Positions 26,225-35,617 of a stretch of 64,000 nt of DNA are shown piece by piece. The stretch lies in contig NZ_SEWW01000007.1 of assembly GCF_011090385.1 (NCBI RefSeq), forward strand, positions 62,001 to 126,000, given 5' to 3'. Position numbers and translations under genes: made by a program. Numbering within the stretch: position 1 is the first letter of the stretch; every line of letters starts with the position of its first letter. This DNA comes from Aquirufa beregesia (GTDB lineage Bacteria; Bacteroidota; Bacteroidia; Cytophagales; Spirosomataceae). The notes under the pieces are model-generated. The model was not told where the DNA came from. It was given only the letters and a program-made list of their open reading frames with translations, and did not search any database.

Positions 26225-27309
26225 TTCATATTAGGAGCCGCTGCACTGCTTACTAAGCTAATTCCCGCTTGATGTAAACAGGTTAAAATGCCTAAATTAA
26301 TCTCTTGTTTGACGCTTTGGAATTTGCCAAAATCACTCGTTTGGACAAAAAATGTAATGGAGATATCTAAAGAATACGTACCAAAGCCCTCAAATATAAT
26401 TTTGGGGGCTTTTTTCTTGCATAGTGGTTCTGCCAAAATAAGTTGTTCGATTTGAGGTAAAACTGTTTGAATTTGTTCAGGTTTACTTTGAAGCGAGCAA
26501 GACAAGGTATATTTCGCCCGACGGAAGTTCCGATCGCTCATGTTTTCTAAGGATTGGGACGTTAATAAACGATTTGGAATCATGATTAAATTGCCATCCA
26601 AAGCTCTTAAGCGGGTACTTCTAAAGCCAATTTTTTCGACATCTCCTGATATACCCCCCACCTGAATGCTATCCCCCACCACAAAGGGTAAATCAAGAAA
26701 AATAGTAAATGATGCAAATAGATTTTCTAAGGTTTCTCGTGCCGCCAAAGCCAAGGCCAATCCTCCTAATCCTAATCCTGTAATGAGGGCCATGACATCT
26801 ACTTGAAACACTCGACCCAATAAGACAAATCCAGACCCAGCAATAATAAATACCATACCTAAGTCGTTCAGGAATGGAATGAATTGTTGTTTTGACTTTT
26901 GCTCTACCCCCTGCCATTTTTGTTGGGCAATCAAAATAATCACCTTTAACATCCGGACCACTAACCAAGTGAATGTAATGATGACGGCTGTTTCAAAGGC
27001 TTTTTGCAATAAAAACAACAAACCAAATTTTTCAACTGGATTGAAATGCCAAGCGCTAGGAACATGCAAATATTGAATACTGAAATACAGAAAGATCCAA
27101 AACAGCAAAAGCTCTACAGGTTTTCTCAACAATTGGATGCAATCTTGAACCTGGATAAACTGATTTGGCAAAAAACGGAAAATGATTTTAGAAAAGGAAT
27201 TGGAAAAGAACCTTCTCAGTACTAGGCCAATAACCAATATCCCACCAAAAAATAATATATCCTCCGCCGAATTTTCCAATAAATACCAATTAGCCAATGC
27301 TGCTCTCAT
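26221..27309 (-). CDS. MscS family mechanosensitive ion channel
   Basis: A 362-residue inner-membrane channel that relieves hypo-osmotic pressure. There are about four to five hydrophobic helices in residues 1-165, then the pore helix [20 protein letters not shown] and the conserved beta domain [35 protein letters not shown], followed by MIPNRLL and a C-terminal alpha/beta domain. I chose ATG 27309 over the TTG start eight codons upstream. It overlaps the convergent leuA stop by 4 nt and is divergent from the outer-membrane protein gene that starts near 27402. Confidence 0.92.
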   Translation of the reverse strand: MRAALANWYLLENSAEDILFFGGILVIGLVLRRFFSNSFSKIIFRFLPNQFIQVQDCIQLLRKPVELLLFWIFLYFSIQYLHVPSAWHFNPVEKFGLLFLLQKAFETAVIITFTWLVVRMLKVIILIAQQKWQGVEQKSKQQFIPFLNDLGMVFIIAGSGFVLLGRVFQVDVMALITGLGLGGLALALAARETLENLFASFTIFLDLPFVVGDSIQVGGISGDVEKIGFRSTRLRALDGNLIMIPNRLLTSQSLENMSDRNFRRAKYTLSCSLQSKPEQIQTVLPQIEQLILAEPLCKKKAPKIIFEGFGTYSLDISITFFVQTSDFGKFQSVKQEINLGILTCLHQAGISLVSSAAAPNMN

Positions 27310-27401
27310 CTGAATTATCAATTTTGCCCCCAAATATAGAGAATAACTTAGTCGAATGTGAAAAAAAAGTACGACCTTTGCAGACTTACAGGCTAAGCTG
27401 T

Positions 27402-28736
27402 ATGGTAAATTATTTTATGATTCTTCGTCCTTTGATTATCCAAAATTCTAAATTAAAAGCAAGCCGAGCCTTGTTTTTAGCACTTAGCTTATTATTTAGT
27501 GCCATTTATAGTTTTCAAACTTCTGCCCAAACTATTTTGAATTCGCCACTTTCCTATATTGGGATGGGGGAGTTGGATGAGGGAGGAAGCCCAAGTAATG
27601 CCATGATGGGTGGTTTAGGAGTATCCAATTCCAATGGAATTTATACCAATATGATCAACCCGGCTCTATTGGCAAGAAATAGATACACCGTTTTTGAAGT
27701 AGGTGCCAAAACAGAACTAAAAGAATTACAAGATACGCGTCAGCGCCAGCAAATTTTTGGCGGAAATTACCATTCCTTAAATTTAACATTACCCATTTCT
27801 AGTCGCTGGACAGCATCTATCGGAATACGTCCTCATTCTTCTGTGGAATATGCAACCCGATCGTTTCGTCGTTTAAACTTATTAGGCGTAGATAGCTTAA
27901 TTTATAGCTACGATGGTAGTGGTGGTGTGACTAAGTTGACATTCAATAACGGTGTCCGAATTGGCAAAGATTTTTATGTGGGTGTCGGTATCGATTATTT
28001 ATTTGGAACGGTCAATCGTAATGTTTCTACCCAGAATTTATCAGATGGACAGTACTACAAAATACAATTAGAAAATAGGATAGATTATTCAGATTTTCTT
28101 TTTAGAGGTGGTTTGGCCTATCGCAAACAATTGAAAAATGACCTTTATGTCAATCTGGGGACCTCCTTTGATTTAAGTTCTACCCTTAGCTCGAAGCAAT
28201 TGAAGCGTTTCGCCATCATGGATCTTTCCGGAATTACGGCCATCAATGCGGATACCTTAAATAAGTCAACTCCATTTACTCAAAACCTTCCCGTTACTCA
28301 ACACTTCGGTGTCAGCATAGAAAAATTAGCCAACTGGATGATTGGGATAGATTATTCCAGAACAGATTGGACCAAAGTGGAAAATAATTTAGGACGTTCT
28401 ACCAAACTACCTGTCAGTTCACGCTGGTCAGTAGGTGGAGAATATACTCCTGATTTTGAAGCTATATCCAATTATTTTAAAAGAGCGACTTACCGTGCGG
28501 GATTCAGTTATTCCACTACCCCGTATGATTACTTAGGAAATGGCAAATATGCTGTGGATAAGTATGTCAGTCTAGGGCTTGCTTTGCCTTTACGAAATCT
28601 TTCTTACTTGAATATCGCATACCAAATTGGTAAACGCGGCGTCTTGGCGGATAATGGTTTAGAAGAACAATACCAACGAATTACCATTGGCTTAACACTT
28701 AGTGATCTTTGGTTCCAAAAGGTAAAACTCAACTAA
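27402..28736 (+). CDS. Putative outer membrane beta-barrel protein
   Basis: About 444 residues. The N-terminus contains a signal-like stretch (ASRALFLALSLLFSAIYSFQ then TSAQT). The mature part is rich in alternating aromatic/polar strands and Gly-Asn turns (YIGMGELDEGG, GGLGVSNSNG, FRGGLAYRKQL, YNIAYQIGKRG-like ends) and finishes with a beta-strand ending LWFQKVKLN, consistent with a barrel of the FadL/PorV style. I do not recognise a named family. Starts at 27402 (MVNYFMILR) and 27417 are both possible. It overlaps or abuts lptC, 8 nt from its start, suggesting a link to outer-membrane assembly. Confidence 0.7.
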   Translation: MVNYFMILRPLIIQNSKLKASRALFLALSLLFSAIYSFQTSAQTILNSPLSYIGMGELDEGGSPSNAMMGGLGVSNSNGIYTNMINPALLARNRYTVFEVGAKTELKELQDTRQRQQIFGGNYHSLNLTLPISSRWTASIGIRPHSSVEYATRSFRRLNLLGVDSLIYSYDGSGGVTKLTFNNGVRIGKDFYVGVGIDYLFGTVNRNVSTQNLSDGQYYKIQLENRIDYSDFLFRGGLAYRKQLKNDLYVNLGTSFDLSSTLSSKQLKRFAIMDLSGITAINADTLNKSTPFTQNLPVTQHFGVSIEKLANWMIGIDYSRTDWTKVENNLGRSTKLPVSSRWSVGGEYTPDFEAISNYFKRATYRAGFSYSTTPYDYLGNGKYAVDKYVSLGLALPLRNLSYLNIAYQIGKRGVLADNGLEEQYQRITIGLTLSDLWFQKVKLN

Positions 28737-28744
28737 CACGTCCC

Positions 28745-29290
28745 ATGCGCGATTTGAGAAATCTCTTTTTGCTGCTTGTACTGTCAATTGTTTCTCTAGC
28801 TTGTCGAGAAGAAAAAACAGCTAAAAACCTGATGTATGTTGGCCCGAAATCCGAATTAACGGATATCGATATGGTCTATTCTGATTCGGCAAGAACCGTA
28901 GTCCGAATGGTGACACCCTCCCAAATCACTTTATATTCTGAAGATCGAGTATATCCCAAAGAAGTAAAACTTTGGTTTTACGATAAAATGGGAAATGTTA
29001 CTTCGCAGATCAGAGGCGACTCCGCTCATTTTTTTAAGCAAAAGAATTCCTATAAACTGATGGGGAATGTGCAGATTTTTAATGTGCAACAAGAGGAAAC
29101 GTTAAAGACGGAAGAATTTACTTGGTTGCCTGAAGAAAAGCGCGTCTTTACGGATAAGCCCGTTCAAATACGTACTAAGAAAGAAATCATTTACGGTGTC
29201 GGTATGGATGCCGCTCAGGACTTTACCCACTATTCCTTACGTCACGTAACCAATTCTGTCTTGACGGTGGAGAGTTTCCCGACCGACTAA
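28745..29290 (+). CDS. lptC: LPS export protein LptC-like lipoprotein
   Basis: A 181-residue protein with N-terminus MRDLRNLFLLLVLSIVSLAC, whose Cys20 sits in a lipobox. The body has the LptC/OstA-type beta-jellyroll pattern: MVTPSQITLYSEDRVYPKEV, VKLWFYDKMGNVTSQIRGDS, YKLMGNVQI, LKTEEFTWLPEEKRVFTD. In Bacteroidota this family carries LPS from the inner-membrane LptBFG to the LptA bridge. ATG 28745 is chosen over a TTG-type start inside the upstream gene. Its stop shares CTAA with the convergent cytochrome gene. Confidence 0.85.
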   Translation: MRDLRNLFLLLVLSIVSLACREEKTAKNLMYVGPKSELTDIDMVYSDSARTVVRMVTPSQITLYSEDRVYPKEVKLWFYDKMGNVTSQIRGDSAHFFKQKNSYKLMGNVQIFNVQQEETLKTEEFTWLPEEKRVFTDKPVQIRTKKEIIYGVGMDAAQDFTHYSLRHVTNSVLTVESFPTD

Positions 29291-29718
29291 GGACAGTTTT
29301 TTAAAGCCAATCGAGCACTATCTAAAGAAAAAATCCGAGGGTCATTTCCCCATTTATCACGAAGATAGGTAACGATTTCAGCTACATCCAGTGCTTCTAA
29401 TTTATTGTTCCCTGGCATGTAATTTTGATATGATTTTTGATTCACTAGAATGGCTTCTTTTTGGCCATTTTTGATGATGCAGGCAATTTGACTCGCATTT
29501 AATCTTTTCCAAAGGTCTGTTTTGGCTAAAGGAGGGTATAAATCTTTTAATCCTGAACCCTCTTTCTGATGGCAATTTTCACAGTGTTTCTCGTATTGCA
29601 TCATTCCTTCCACCACATATTGTTGCCTGAAAATTTCCTCCTTGCTTTGGCAAGATGACTGAATAAGGAGTAATGTGCTTGCTGCCAATAGGCCAAGAAA
29701 GGCTTGATTGATTTTCAT
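29287..29718 (-). CDS. Class I cytochrome c lipoprotein
   Basis: A 143-residue haem protein. A lipobox precedes Cys23 (LLLIQSSC), so it is membrane-anchored in the periplasm. The haem motif is CENCH at residues 46-50 and the sixth ligand is probably Met101 (NYMPGNN). PPLAKTDLW and LDVAEIVTYLRDKWG complete the cytochrome c fold. It follows the Sco gene directly (the Sco TAA abuts this ATG), so it may accept electrons or support assembly of a terminal oxidase. Confidence 0.9.
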   Translation of the reverse strand: MKINQAFLGLLAASTLLLIQSSCQSKEEIFRQQYVVEGMMQYEKHCENCHQKEGSGLKDLYPPLAKTDLWKRLNASQIACIIKNGQKEAILVNQKSYQNYMPGNNKLEALDVAEIVTYLRDKWGNDPRIFSLDSARLALKNCP

Positions 29719-30357
29719 TTATTTTTCTTTCAATAATAGTTCTATGTCTTCCATTAAATGGTTAACCTCTTGTTCTTGGGTTCCATCATAAATACCCCGC
29801 ACATGTCTTTGCTTATCCACTAAAATAAAAGCCCCACTGTGAACAAATCCACCGGCTTCATTTTTGTCTTCTTGGGCTGTGACCATAAAACTTTTTTGCC
29901 CTAATTCGTAGATTTTAGCCTTTTCTCCTGTGACCATATTCCATTTAGGAGATTGGACCTGTAACCTAGATGCATATGCCTTCAACACATGCGGCCGGTC
30001 AAAGTCAGGGTCTATACTAAACGATAATAAAGCTAATTGGTTTTCATGGGCATAGCGCTCATACAAACGTAGCATCTGCGTTTTCATTTTGGGACAAATC
30101 GTAGGGCAGGAGGTAAAGAAAAAATCAGCAACATAGATTTTCCCCTCGTAATTTTTGTCGCTTACCCAAGTGGAATCCTGATTTAAAAATTGAAAGGAAG
30201 GAATCTGGTGATAAACAGTATCTACCTTTCCGTTTTTTACGACCGTATCCTTATGACCCATTATGGGCAACGTTTTTTTCTCCTGACATGCAGTAAAAAG
30301 TATAAAGGAGCAGAAAATGAGTCTCCCCAACTTATTTTTTATATTGATTAGCGGCAT
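29719..30357 (-). CDS. SCO1/SenC family copper chaperone lipoprotein
   Basis: A 212-residue thioredoxin-like lipoprotein (FTAC, Cys24). The copper site CPTIC (Cys84, Cys88) and the distal His173 (GGFVHSGAFILVD) are all present, indicating the Cu-binding Sco type that matures the CuA centre of cytochrome c oxidase. DFFFTSCPTICPKM and SFSIDPDFD are family hallmarks. It overlaps the 3' end of the preceding small lipoprotein by 26 nt and abuts the cytochrome c gene, so the three are co-transcribed. No oxidase subunit genes are in the window. Confidence 0.92.
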   Translation of the reverse strand: MPLINIKNKLGRLIFCSFILFTACQEKKTLPIMGHKDTVVKNGKVDTVYHQIPSFQFLNQDSTWVSDKNYEGKIYVADFFFTSCPTICPKMKTQMLRLYERYAHENQLALLSFSIDPDFDRPHVLKAYASRLQVQSPKWNMVTGEKAKIYELGQKSFMVTAQEDKNEAGGFVHSGAFILVDKQRHVRGIYDGTQEQEVNHLMEDIELLLKEK

Positions 30358-30727
30358 GTAGCGTGGAGTCTGTCAATGTTTCTATCGTCTTTAATTTATT
30401 CAATTGCTCATGGAGGTAGCTCAACTTAGCTTTGAAATCCATGGTCGACAAGGAGTCGATGGAAAATTGATGCATCCAATTCATCATTTCACTATCCGCC
30501 TTATCCAAAGATTGAATCAGCTTTTTTACATGTACCGAATCTGGTCCTTTACTTAAACTATCCAAACTCGTTTTTAACTGAATGATTTGTTCCGTTTTTG
30601 GCATTAATTCATCATGCAAAGTCATGACTGAATCATTTAGTTCTTTTACAGCGGTATCCTCGGTTTGGCTACAAGATGCTAGAGCTATAATTACTACAAA
30701 TAGGTGGAATATAGTTTTGGATTTCAT
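30332..30727 (-). CDS. Small coiled-coil lipoprotein, function unknown
   Basis: 131 residues with signal MKSKTIFHLFVVIIALASC (lipidated Cys19) and a helical, charged body (VKELNDSVMTLHDELMPKTE, DKADSEMMNWMHQF, LSYLHEQLNKLKTIETL) predicted to form a helical bundle or coiled coil. I recognise no catalytic motif. Met/His pairs (MNWMHQF, DSVMTLHDELM) could suit copper, and its place between recN and the Sco gene, overlapping Sco by 26 nt, suggests a role in the same copper or respiratory function. That role is inference. Confidence 0.75.
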   Translation of the reverse strand: MKSKTIFHLFVVIIALASCSQTEDTAVKELNDSVMTLHDELMPKTEQIIQLKTSLDSLSKGPDSVHVKKLIQSLDKADSEMMNWMHQFSIDSLSTMDFKAKLSYLHEQLNKLKTIETLTDSTLHAANQYKK

Positions 30728-30739
30728 ATAGGAATTTTT

Positions 30740-32404
30740 CTACGATGGATTAATCTTCATAAGTTTGCGGACATTTTCTTTCAAATCGACGTAACCAGAA
30801 TGTCCACCAATCATTTTAGCAATTTCATCAATTCTTTCTTCCCCCACTAAGGTTTTAATGCTGGATACCGTTTTTTCACCTTCGTGATTCTTGTATACAA
30901 ACCAGTGGGTTTGGCCTGTTACGGCTATCTGTGGCAAATGTGTGATGGCAATCAATTGATGCTTTTGGCTCATTTGAGTTAGCATTTGACCCATTTTGAT
31001 GGCAATTTCACCCGAAACACCTGTGTCGATCTCATCTAATATTAGGGTAGGCAAGGCTCTTTTTTGAGCTAATAAATGCTTGATAGAAAGCATCAATCGA
31101 CTTAATTCACCTCCAGAGGCAATTTGCTTAAAGGGTTTAGGAGCCAAGCCTTTATTGGCTGAAAAAAGTAATTGGATTTTGTCTTGCCCTGTTTTTGTCA
31201 ATTTTGTGGTTTGAACCTCCCAAGCCAAACGGGCATTGGGCATTCCTAATTGTTGTAAAGAAGACATGAGGATCTCCTCAATGGCATCCAAGGATTGTAT
31301 CCGACTGTTTTGTAATTCAAGCGCTTTTTCTTGTGCCAAATTTTCAGCTTGTAGAAGGGCCTTATTCGCTTCCTCTAAGGCTTGGTCTACATTTTCATAT
31401 TGGGCCAATTCTTCTGAAAATTGCTCTCTCAAGGCGATCAAGCTGACTATATCTTTCGTTTGATATTTTTGCAAAAGGCGATTCAAAAGATCAAGCCTTT
31501 TTTGACATTTTTCCAACTCTACGGGATCCGACTGGAATGATTCAGCTTCTCCTTCTACTTCAGCTGAAAGGTCTTTTAATTCAATCCAAAGGGATTGAAT
31601 TCGTTGATTCCATTGTTCAAACGATTGCCCCCACTTGGATAAACTCTGACTTAACTGCCGGGCTTGCCCTATTTGTTCCAAAGCTGCAGATTCCGATAAA
31701 CTCAAGTAATTGGCTAGTTGAGCAAGCTTTTCCTGTATCTGTTCTGAATTCTGTAGTTTCTGTAATTGCTCAATGAGCCGTTCATATTCTCCAATGTCTA
31801 AATAAGCCTTTTCTAATTCATCCCATTGAAATTGTAAAAAATCGATGGCTTGATTCCCTAGTTTGGATTTTTGAGCCAATTGTTCTTGATGATGATGGGC
31901 TATTTGAAATGCTTTAAACGCTTTTTCATAAGATAATTTTAATACTTGATTTTGAGCAAAATCATCCACCAGCTCTAATGCAAAATCAGGATGCCCCATC
32001 CAGCCATTATCCTGCTGAGAATGGATGTCTACCAGTTCTTGGCCAATCCGTTTCATGCTTTCCAAGGTGACAGGCGTGTCATTGATAAAACTTCTGGACT
32101 TTCCCTGAGGGTTAATTTCTCGACGGATCAGGCAAGGGTCATCAAAATCAATATCTTCTTGCTGGAATATCTCCTTTAAATGAGGATAAGCAGCTACGGA
32201 AAATGTACCTTCAATCACACATTTTTTTTGGTTGTCATATAAGCTTTTGCTATCGGCTCTTTGTCCTAAGAGCAATGAAATGGCACCTAATAGGATTGAT
32301 TTTCCTGCACCCGTTTCACCCGTAATTACAGTCAAGCCCTCAGCTAGTTGTAAATCTAGCTGATCAATCAATGCATAATTTTGAACCTCTAAGTGCCTAA
32401 GCAT
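30740..32404 (-). CDS. recN: DNA repair protein RecN
   Basis: A 554-residue SMC-like ATPase for double-strand-break repair. Walker A is VITGETGAGKSILLGAIS near the N-terminus, followed by LLLGQRADSKSL; a long coiled coil fills the middle (about 150-380), and the C-terminal ATPase half has FKQIASGGELSRLMLSIK (signature) and TLILDEIDTGVSGEIA (Walker B). ITHLPQIA is also typical. It heads a minus-strand run whose next gene starts 12 nt downstream. No LexA-like box was recognised in its upstream sequence. Confidence 0.95.
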   Translation of the reverse strand: MLRHLEVQNYALIDQLDLQLAEGLTVITGETGAGKSILLGAISLLLGQRADSKSLYDNQKKCVIEGTFSVAAYPHLKEIFQQEDIDFDDPCLIRREINPQGKSRSFINDTPVTLESMKRIGQELVDIHSQQDNGWMGHPDFALELVDDFAQNQVLKLSYEKAFKAFQIAHHHQEQLAQKSKLGNQAIDFLQFQWDELEKAYLDIGEYERLIEQLQKLQNSEQIQEKLAQLANYLSLSESAALEQIGQARQLSQSLSKWGQSFEQWNQRIQSLWIELKDLSAEVEGEAESFQSDPVELEKCQKRLDLLNRLLQKYQTKDIVSLIALREQFSEELAQYENVDQALEEANKALLQAENLAQEKALELQNSRIQSLDAIEEILMSSLQQLGMPNARLAWEVQTTKLTKTGQDKIQLLFSANKGLAPKPFKQIASGGELSRLMLSIKHLLAQKRALPTLILDEIDTGVSGEIAIKMGQMLTQMSQKHQLIAITHLPQIAVTGQTHWFVYKNHEGEKTVSSIKTLVGEERIDEIAKMIGGHSGYVDLKENVRKLMKINPS

Positions 32405-32501
32405 GTATCTGAAATAGAAGCTTAAATTTACGGAAAATTATTTGTTGAAATATTTATTTACTCGCTCTTAAAGCTTTTTAAATTAATTTATCAATAATTT
32501 G

Positions 32502-32509
32502 TACCTTTG
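32502..32509 (+). promoter_or_regulatory. Probable -7 promoter element of sucD
   Basis: TACCTTTG matches TAnnTTTG and lies 38 nt before the ATG. No clear TTTG at the expected -33 distance. Confidence 0.45.
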
Positions 32510-32547
32510 GAAAAATTTTTCGCCTTAGAATAATTAAACCAGACAAA

Positions 32548-33426
32548 ATGAGTGTTTTAGTAAATAAAAATTCCAAAATTATAGTTCAGGGTTTTACCGG
32601 TACGGAAGGAAGTTTTCATGCCGAGCAAATGATCGCTTATGGAACCAATGTCGTAGGCGGTGTTACTCCAGGTAAAGGAGGCGGGACACATTTAGATCGT
32701 CCTATTTTCAATACCGTAGCCGAAGCTGTTGCTAAAGCTGGAGCTGATACATCCATTATTTTTGTTCCGCCTGCATTTGCTGCTGATGCCATTATGGAAG
32801 CTGCTGATGCTGGAATTAAAGTGATTATTTGTATCACAGAAGGTATTCCTACTAAAGACATGATCATAGCGAAGGAATATATTTCTACTAAAGAGTGTCG
32901 TTTAATTGGACCTAACTGTCCAGGTGTGATGACAGCTGAAGAATGTAAAGTGGGTATTATGCCAGGCTTTATTTTCCAAAAAGGTAAAGTGGGTATCGTT
33001 TCTAAATCAGGTACTTTAACCTATGAAGCGGTAGATCAGTTGACAAAAGCTGGTTTAGGCCAAACTACAGCCATCGGAATTGGAGGAGATCCTATCATTG
33101 GAACAACAACCAAAGAAGCGGTCGAACTATTAATGAATGATCCAGAAACCGAAGGTATCGTGATGATTGGTGAGATTGGTGGTGGAATGGAAGCTGAAGC
33201 AGCACGTTGGATTAAAGCCGATGGAAATAGAAAGCCAGTAGTTGGTTTTATTGCTGGTCAAACAGCTCCTAAAGGTCGCCGTATGGGTCACGCAGGTGCC
33301 ATTATTGGTGGTGCTGATGATACGGCAGAAGCTAAAATGAAGATTATGCAAGAATGCGGCATTCACGTGGTGTACTCCCCAGCCGATATTGGAGAAACCA
33401 TGTTGAAAGCATTGTCTGCTAAGTAA
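32548..33426 (+). CDS. sucD: Succinyl-CoA synthetase alpha subunit
   Basis: A 292-residue subunit catalysing substrate-level phosphorylation in the TCA cycle. It shows the CoA-binding fold ([29 protein letters not shown]), LIGPNCPGV and the phospho-His region [13 protein letters not shown], where the His is the phosphorylated residue; [12 protein letters not shown] is also conserved. The beta subunit gene sucC is not adjacent; the next gene is an unrelated membrane protein 11 nt downstream. Confidence 0.97.
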   Translation: MSVLVNKNSKIIVQGFTGTEGSFHAEQMIAYGTNVVGGVTPGKGGGTHLDRPIFNTVAEAVAKAGADTSIIFVPPAFAADAIMEAADAGIKVIICITEGIPTKDMIIAKEYISTKECRLIGPNCPGVMTAEECKVGIMPGFIFQKGKVGIVSKSGTLTYEAVDQLTKAGLGQTTAIGIGGDPIIGTTTKEAVELLMNDPETEGIVMIGEIGGGMEAEAARWIKADGNRKPVVGFIAGQTAPKGRRMGHAGAIIGGADDTAEAKMKIMQECGIHVVYSPADIGETMLKALSAK

Positions 33427-33437
33427 AATACCAAAGG

Positions 33438-34625
33438 ATGATTCCTTTTATTGAAAAATCTGCTTCATTTCACGCATTCGTGCTACGATGGAGCAGATTT
33501 TTTTTATGGGCTTTCCTGCTTACTTCAACGGCCCATGCCGCTGTTTGGAAGCCCATGCATTCCATTGAAAAAGAATGGTTGGTTTATCAATCATCTTGGA
33601 ATAGTTTCTTGCCCTATATTCCAAGTCAACATTATGCTTACCATTCTAAATCCATACAGCTCAGTAATCGGGATTATTATCAAGCATATTTGACTATTAA
33701 GCCCAAAGAAACCTATCATTTGTTTATTGATGGTGCATTTCAGCGGAAACTAGACAAGGGCGAATTGGTCAGAATGTCTTTGGATAGCTTGCTCAAGGAA
33801 CATCATAAGGAGCAAGTGATGGCTACTTTTTATAGCAGTACCTTAGAAGGTCTACCGGGAGATTTAAGTATTGAAAAAAAATTTGACCAGGTCATTGCTC
33901 AAAATCGAGAAGTGCAATTGTTCTTGAATCGAGCCCCGGCTGTTTACACCCATTTTTTTACCTTAGGTTTTTTAGTGCTCTTGGCGTTTTTGGGTTTGCT
34001 ATTTGCCGGATTCCCCCGATATTTTCAAGTGTATTTTCGCTTTAGCGATTGGATCAATTGGGAAAGCAAAGAAAATGCCATGGTCAAAAGCCCTTTTGCC
34101 TTAGCCAATTTATACGTGCTTTTCATATTAAGCCTCCTGATTTCCTTAATGGCATTTTATAATGGAATCACCTATCGTTCAGGAGATGCTTTTTTTGTGA
34201 ATGAAGAAAACTATAGTACACTAATGCCCTCTTTGTGGTTTGTTTTCTCCAGAACTTTGCTGGCCTACCTCATTTTTATTTTGCAGTATTTTATATTTCA
34301 ACTTTTTGCCAATTTATTTAAACTGAAATCAGTTGCGAATTTACATTTCTTCAAATCCATTCAAGCTAATATTCAATTCTTTATCATCGTATTCATTGGA
34401 ATTGGATTGTATGCCGTATACCAAGGTCCAGCCTATTCCATTGATATGGAAATAGTTTCATATGTACTGAACACATATTTACTCATTCGTTTTGTTTATT
34501 TTACTCAAGTTTTTAATAAAGTTCTATCAGTCAATAGGTTATCTCTATATGCCTATTTGATTATTACAGAGGCCATCGTCATTTTGTTTGGAATTCGGGA
34601 ATTGATATTTCCACAATACACCTAG
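33438..34625 (+). CDS. DUF4271-like polytopic membrane protein
   Basis: 395 residues. The N-terminal half (after a signal/anchor WSRFFLWAFLLTSTAHAA) is soluble and presumably periplasmic; the C-terminal half has about six hydrophobic helices beginning FFTLGFLVLLAFLGLLFAGF and ending YLIITEAIVILFGI. The overall layout and its position just before hemD match the Bacteroidota DUF4271 family as I remember it. Function is unknown. The 11-nt spacing suggests cotranscription with sucD, while hemD has its own probable -7 box. Confidence 0.75.
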   Translation: MIPFIEKSASFHAFVLRWSRFFLWAFLLTSTAHAAVWKPMHSIEKEWLVYQSSWNSFLPYIPSQHYAYHSKSIQLSNRDYYQAYLTIKPKETYHLFIDGAFQRKLDKGELVRMSLDSLLKEHHKEQVMATFYSSTLEGLPGDLSIEKKFDQVIAQNREVQLFLNRAPAVYTHFFTLGFLVLLAFLGLLFAGFPRYFQVYFRFSDWINWESKENAMVKSPFALANLYVLFILSLLISLMAFYNGITYRSGDAFFVNEENYSTLMPSLWFVFSRTLLAYLIFILQYFIFQLFANLFKLKSVANLHFFKSIQANIQFFIIVFIGIGLYAVYQGPAYSIDMEIVSYVLNTYLLIRFVYFTQVFNKVLSVNRLSLYAYLIITEAIVILFGIRELIFPQYT

Positions 34626-34658
34626 ACTAAAGAGAGTGATTATCAAGATTTTTTTTTG

Positions 34659-34666
34659 TATATTTG
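34659..34666 (+). promoter_or_regulatory. Probable -7 promoter element of hemD
   Basis: TATATTTG, exact TAnnTTTG, 50 nt before the ATG; no clear -33 TTTG. Confidence 0.4.
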
Positions 34667-34716
34667 CCACATAAAGTTGACTATTCTAGATTGTCGAGTT
34701 AATACAAATTTGATTT

Positions 34717-35505
34717 ATGAGTGAAATAGCTAACGTTGCTACCCCGGACATCAAGCGGTTAAAAAAAGTTAAAAGTATATTAGTTACTCAAGCAGCGCCT
34801 ACTGATGCCAAGTCTCCTTATTTTGAGATCGAGAAGAAGTATGGTGTTACAGTGGATTTTCGTCCATTCATTGAGGTGCGCGGTATTGCCTTTAAAGATT
34901 TCCGAAAGCAGAAGATTAATATTTTAGAGCATACGGCCATCATCTTTACTAGCCGTAATGCCATAGATCATTTCTTCCGTATTTGTAAGGAAGCAAAAAT
35001 TGAGGTGCCTTCGGATATGAAGTACTTCTGTATCACCGAGCAAACAGCCAACTACCTGCAGAAATACATTGTCATCCGTAAGCGTAAAGTGTTTACTGGG
35101 ACAAAGACGGCATTGGATTTATTGGAAATTATCAAAAAACATAAATCGGAGAAGTTCTTATTCCCTTGCTCTAACAAGCGCCAAAAGGATTTACCAGATT
35201 ATATGGGAACGAATGATTTCCAATTGACAGAGGCTGTGATGTACGAAACGGTATCAGCTGATTTGTCAGATCTAGAAGAAGTATTTTATGATGTGTTGGC
35301 ATTTTTTAGCCCATCAGGAATTACCTCTTTATTTGAGAATTTCCCAGATTTCAAGCAGAATAATACGCGTATTGCCGCATTTGGCTCAACAACCGCTCAG
35401 GCTGTAACCGATGCTGGTTTACTATTAGATATTCAAGCACCCATGCCCAATGCCCCATCCATGACGGGTGCACTGGAACATTATATCAAGCAAGCAAATG
35501 CTTAA
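34717..35505 (+). CDS. hemD: Uroporphyrinogen-III synthase
   Basis: 262 residues of the HemD fold, which closes hydroxymethylbilane into uroporphyrinogen III for haem. Recognisable pieces are SILVTQAAP, the TSRNAIDHF segment, KYFCITEQTANYLQKY, LFPCSNKRQKDLPD, VMYETVSADL, VLAFFSPSGITSLFENF and AAFGSTTAQAVTDAGL. HemD is poorly conserved, so the assignment rests on this succession of motifs. hemC lies about 21 kb away at 56875-57801. A strong terminator follows immediately. Confidence 0.9.
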   Translation: MSEIANVATPDIKRLKKVKSILVTQAAPTDAKSPYFEIEKKYGVTVDFRPFIEVRGIAFKDFRKQKINILEHTAIIFTSRNAIDHFFRICKEAKIEVPSDMKYFCITEQTANYLQKYIVIRKRKVFTGTKTALDLLEIIKKHKSEKFLFPCSNKRQKDLPDYMGTNDFQLTEAVMYETVSADLSDLEEVFYDVLAFFSPSGITSLFENFPDFKQNNTRIAAFGSTTAQAVTDAGLLLDIQAPMPNAPSMTGALEHYIKQANA

Positions 35506-35536
35506 CAAAAAAGCCCCGATTCGGGGCTTTTTTGTT
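35504..35536 (+). terminator. Intrinsic terminator after hemD
   Basis: AACAAAAAAGCCCCGA and its exact complement around a single T, with a GC core and a T run (35528-35533). Overlaps the hemD stop codon. Confidence 0.9.
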
Positions 35537-35617
35537 AATATGTGTCACGGAGTTTTCTCGTTTGAAAATAATGCTTATTTTTAGCCATCAAATCGCCTAA
35601 CAAGCTAAAAATTGAAC

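Noticed and set aside
35504-35536. Third copy of the 33-nt palindrome family.
   Set aside because: It also has 16-bp arms and one central base, but its GC core plus A and T tracts make it an ordinary terminator with a different core sequence.
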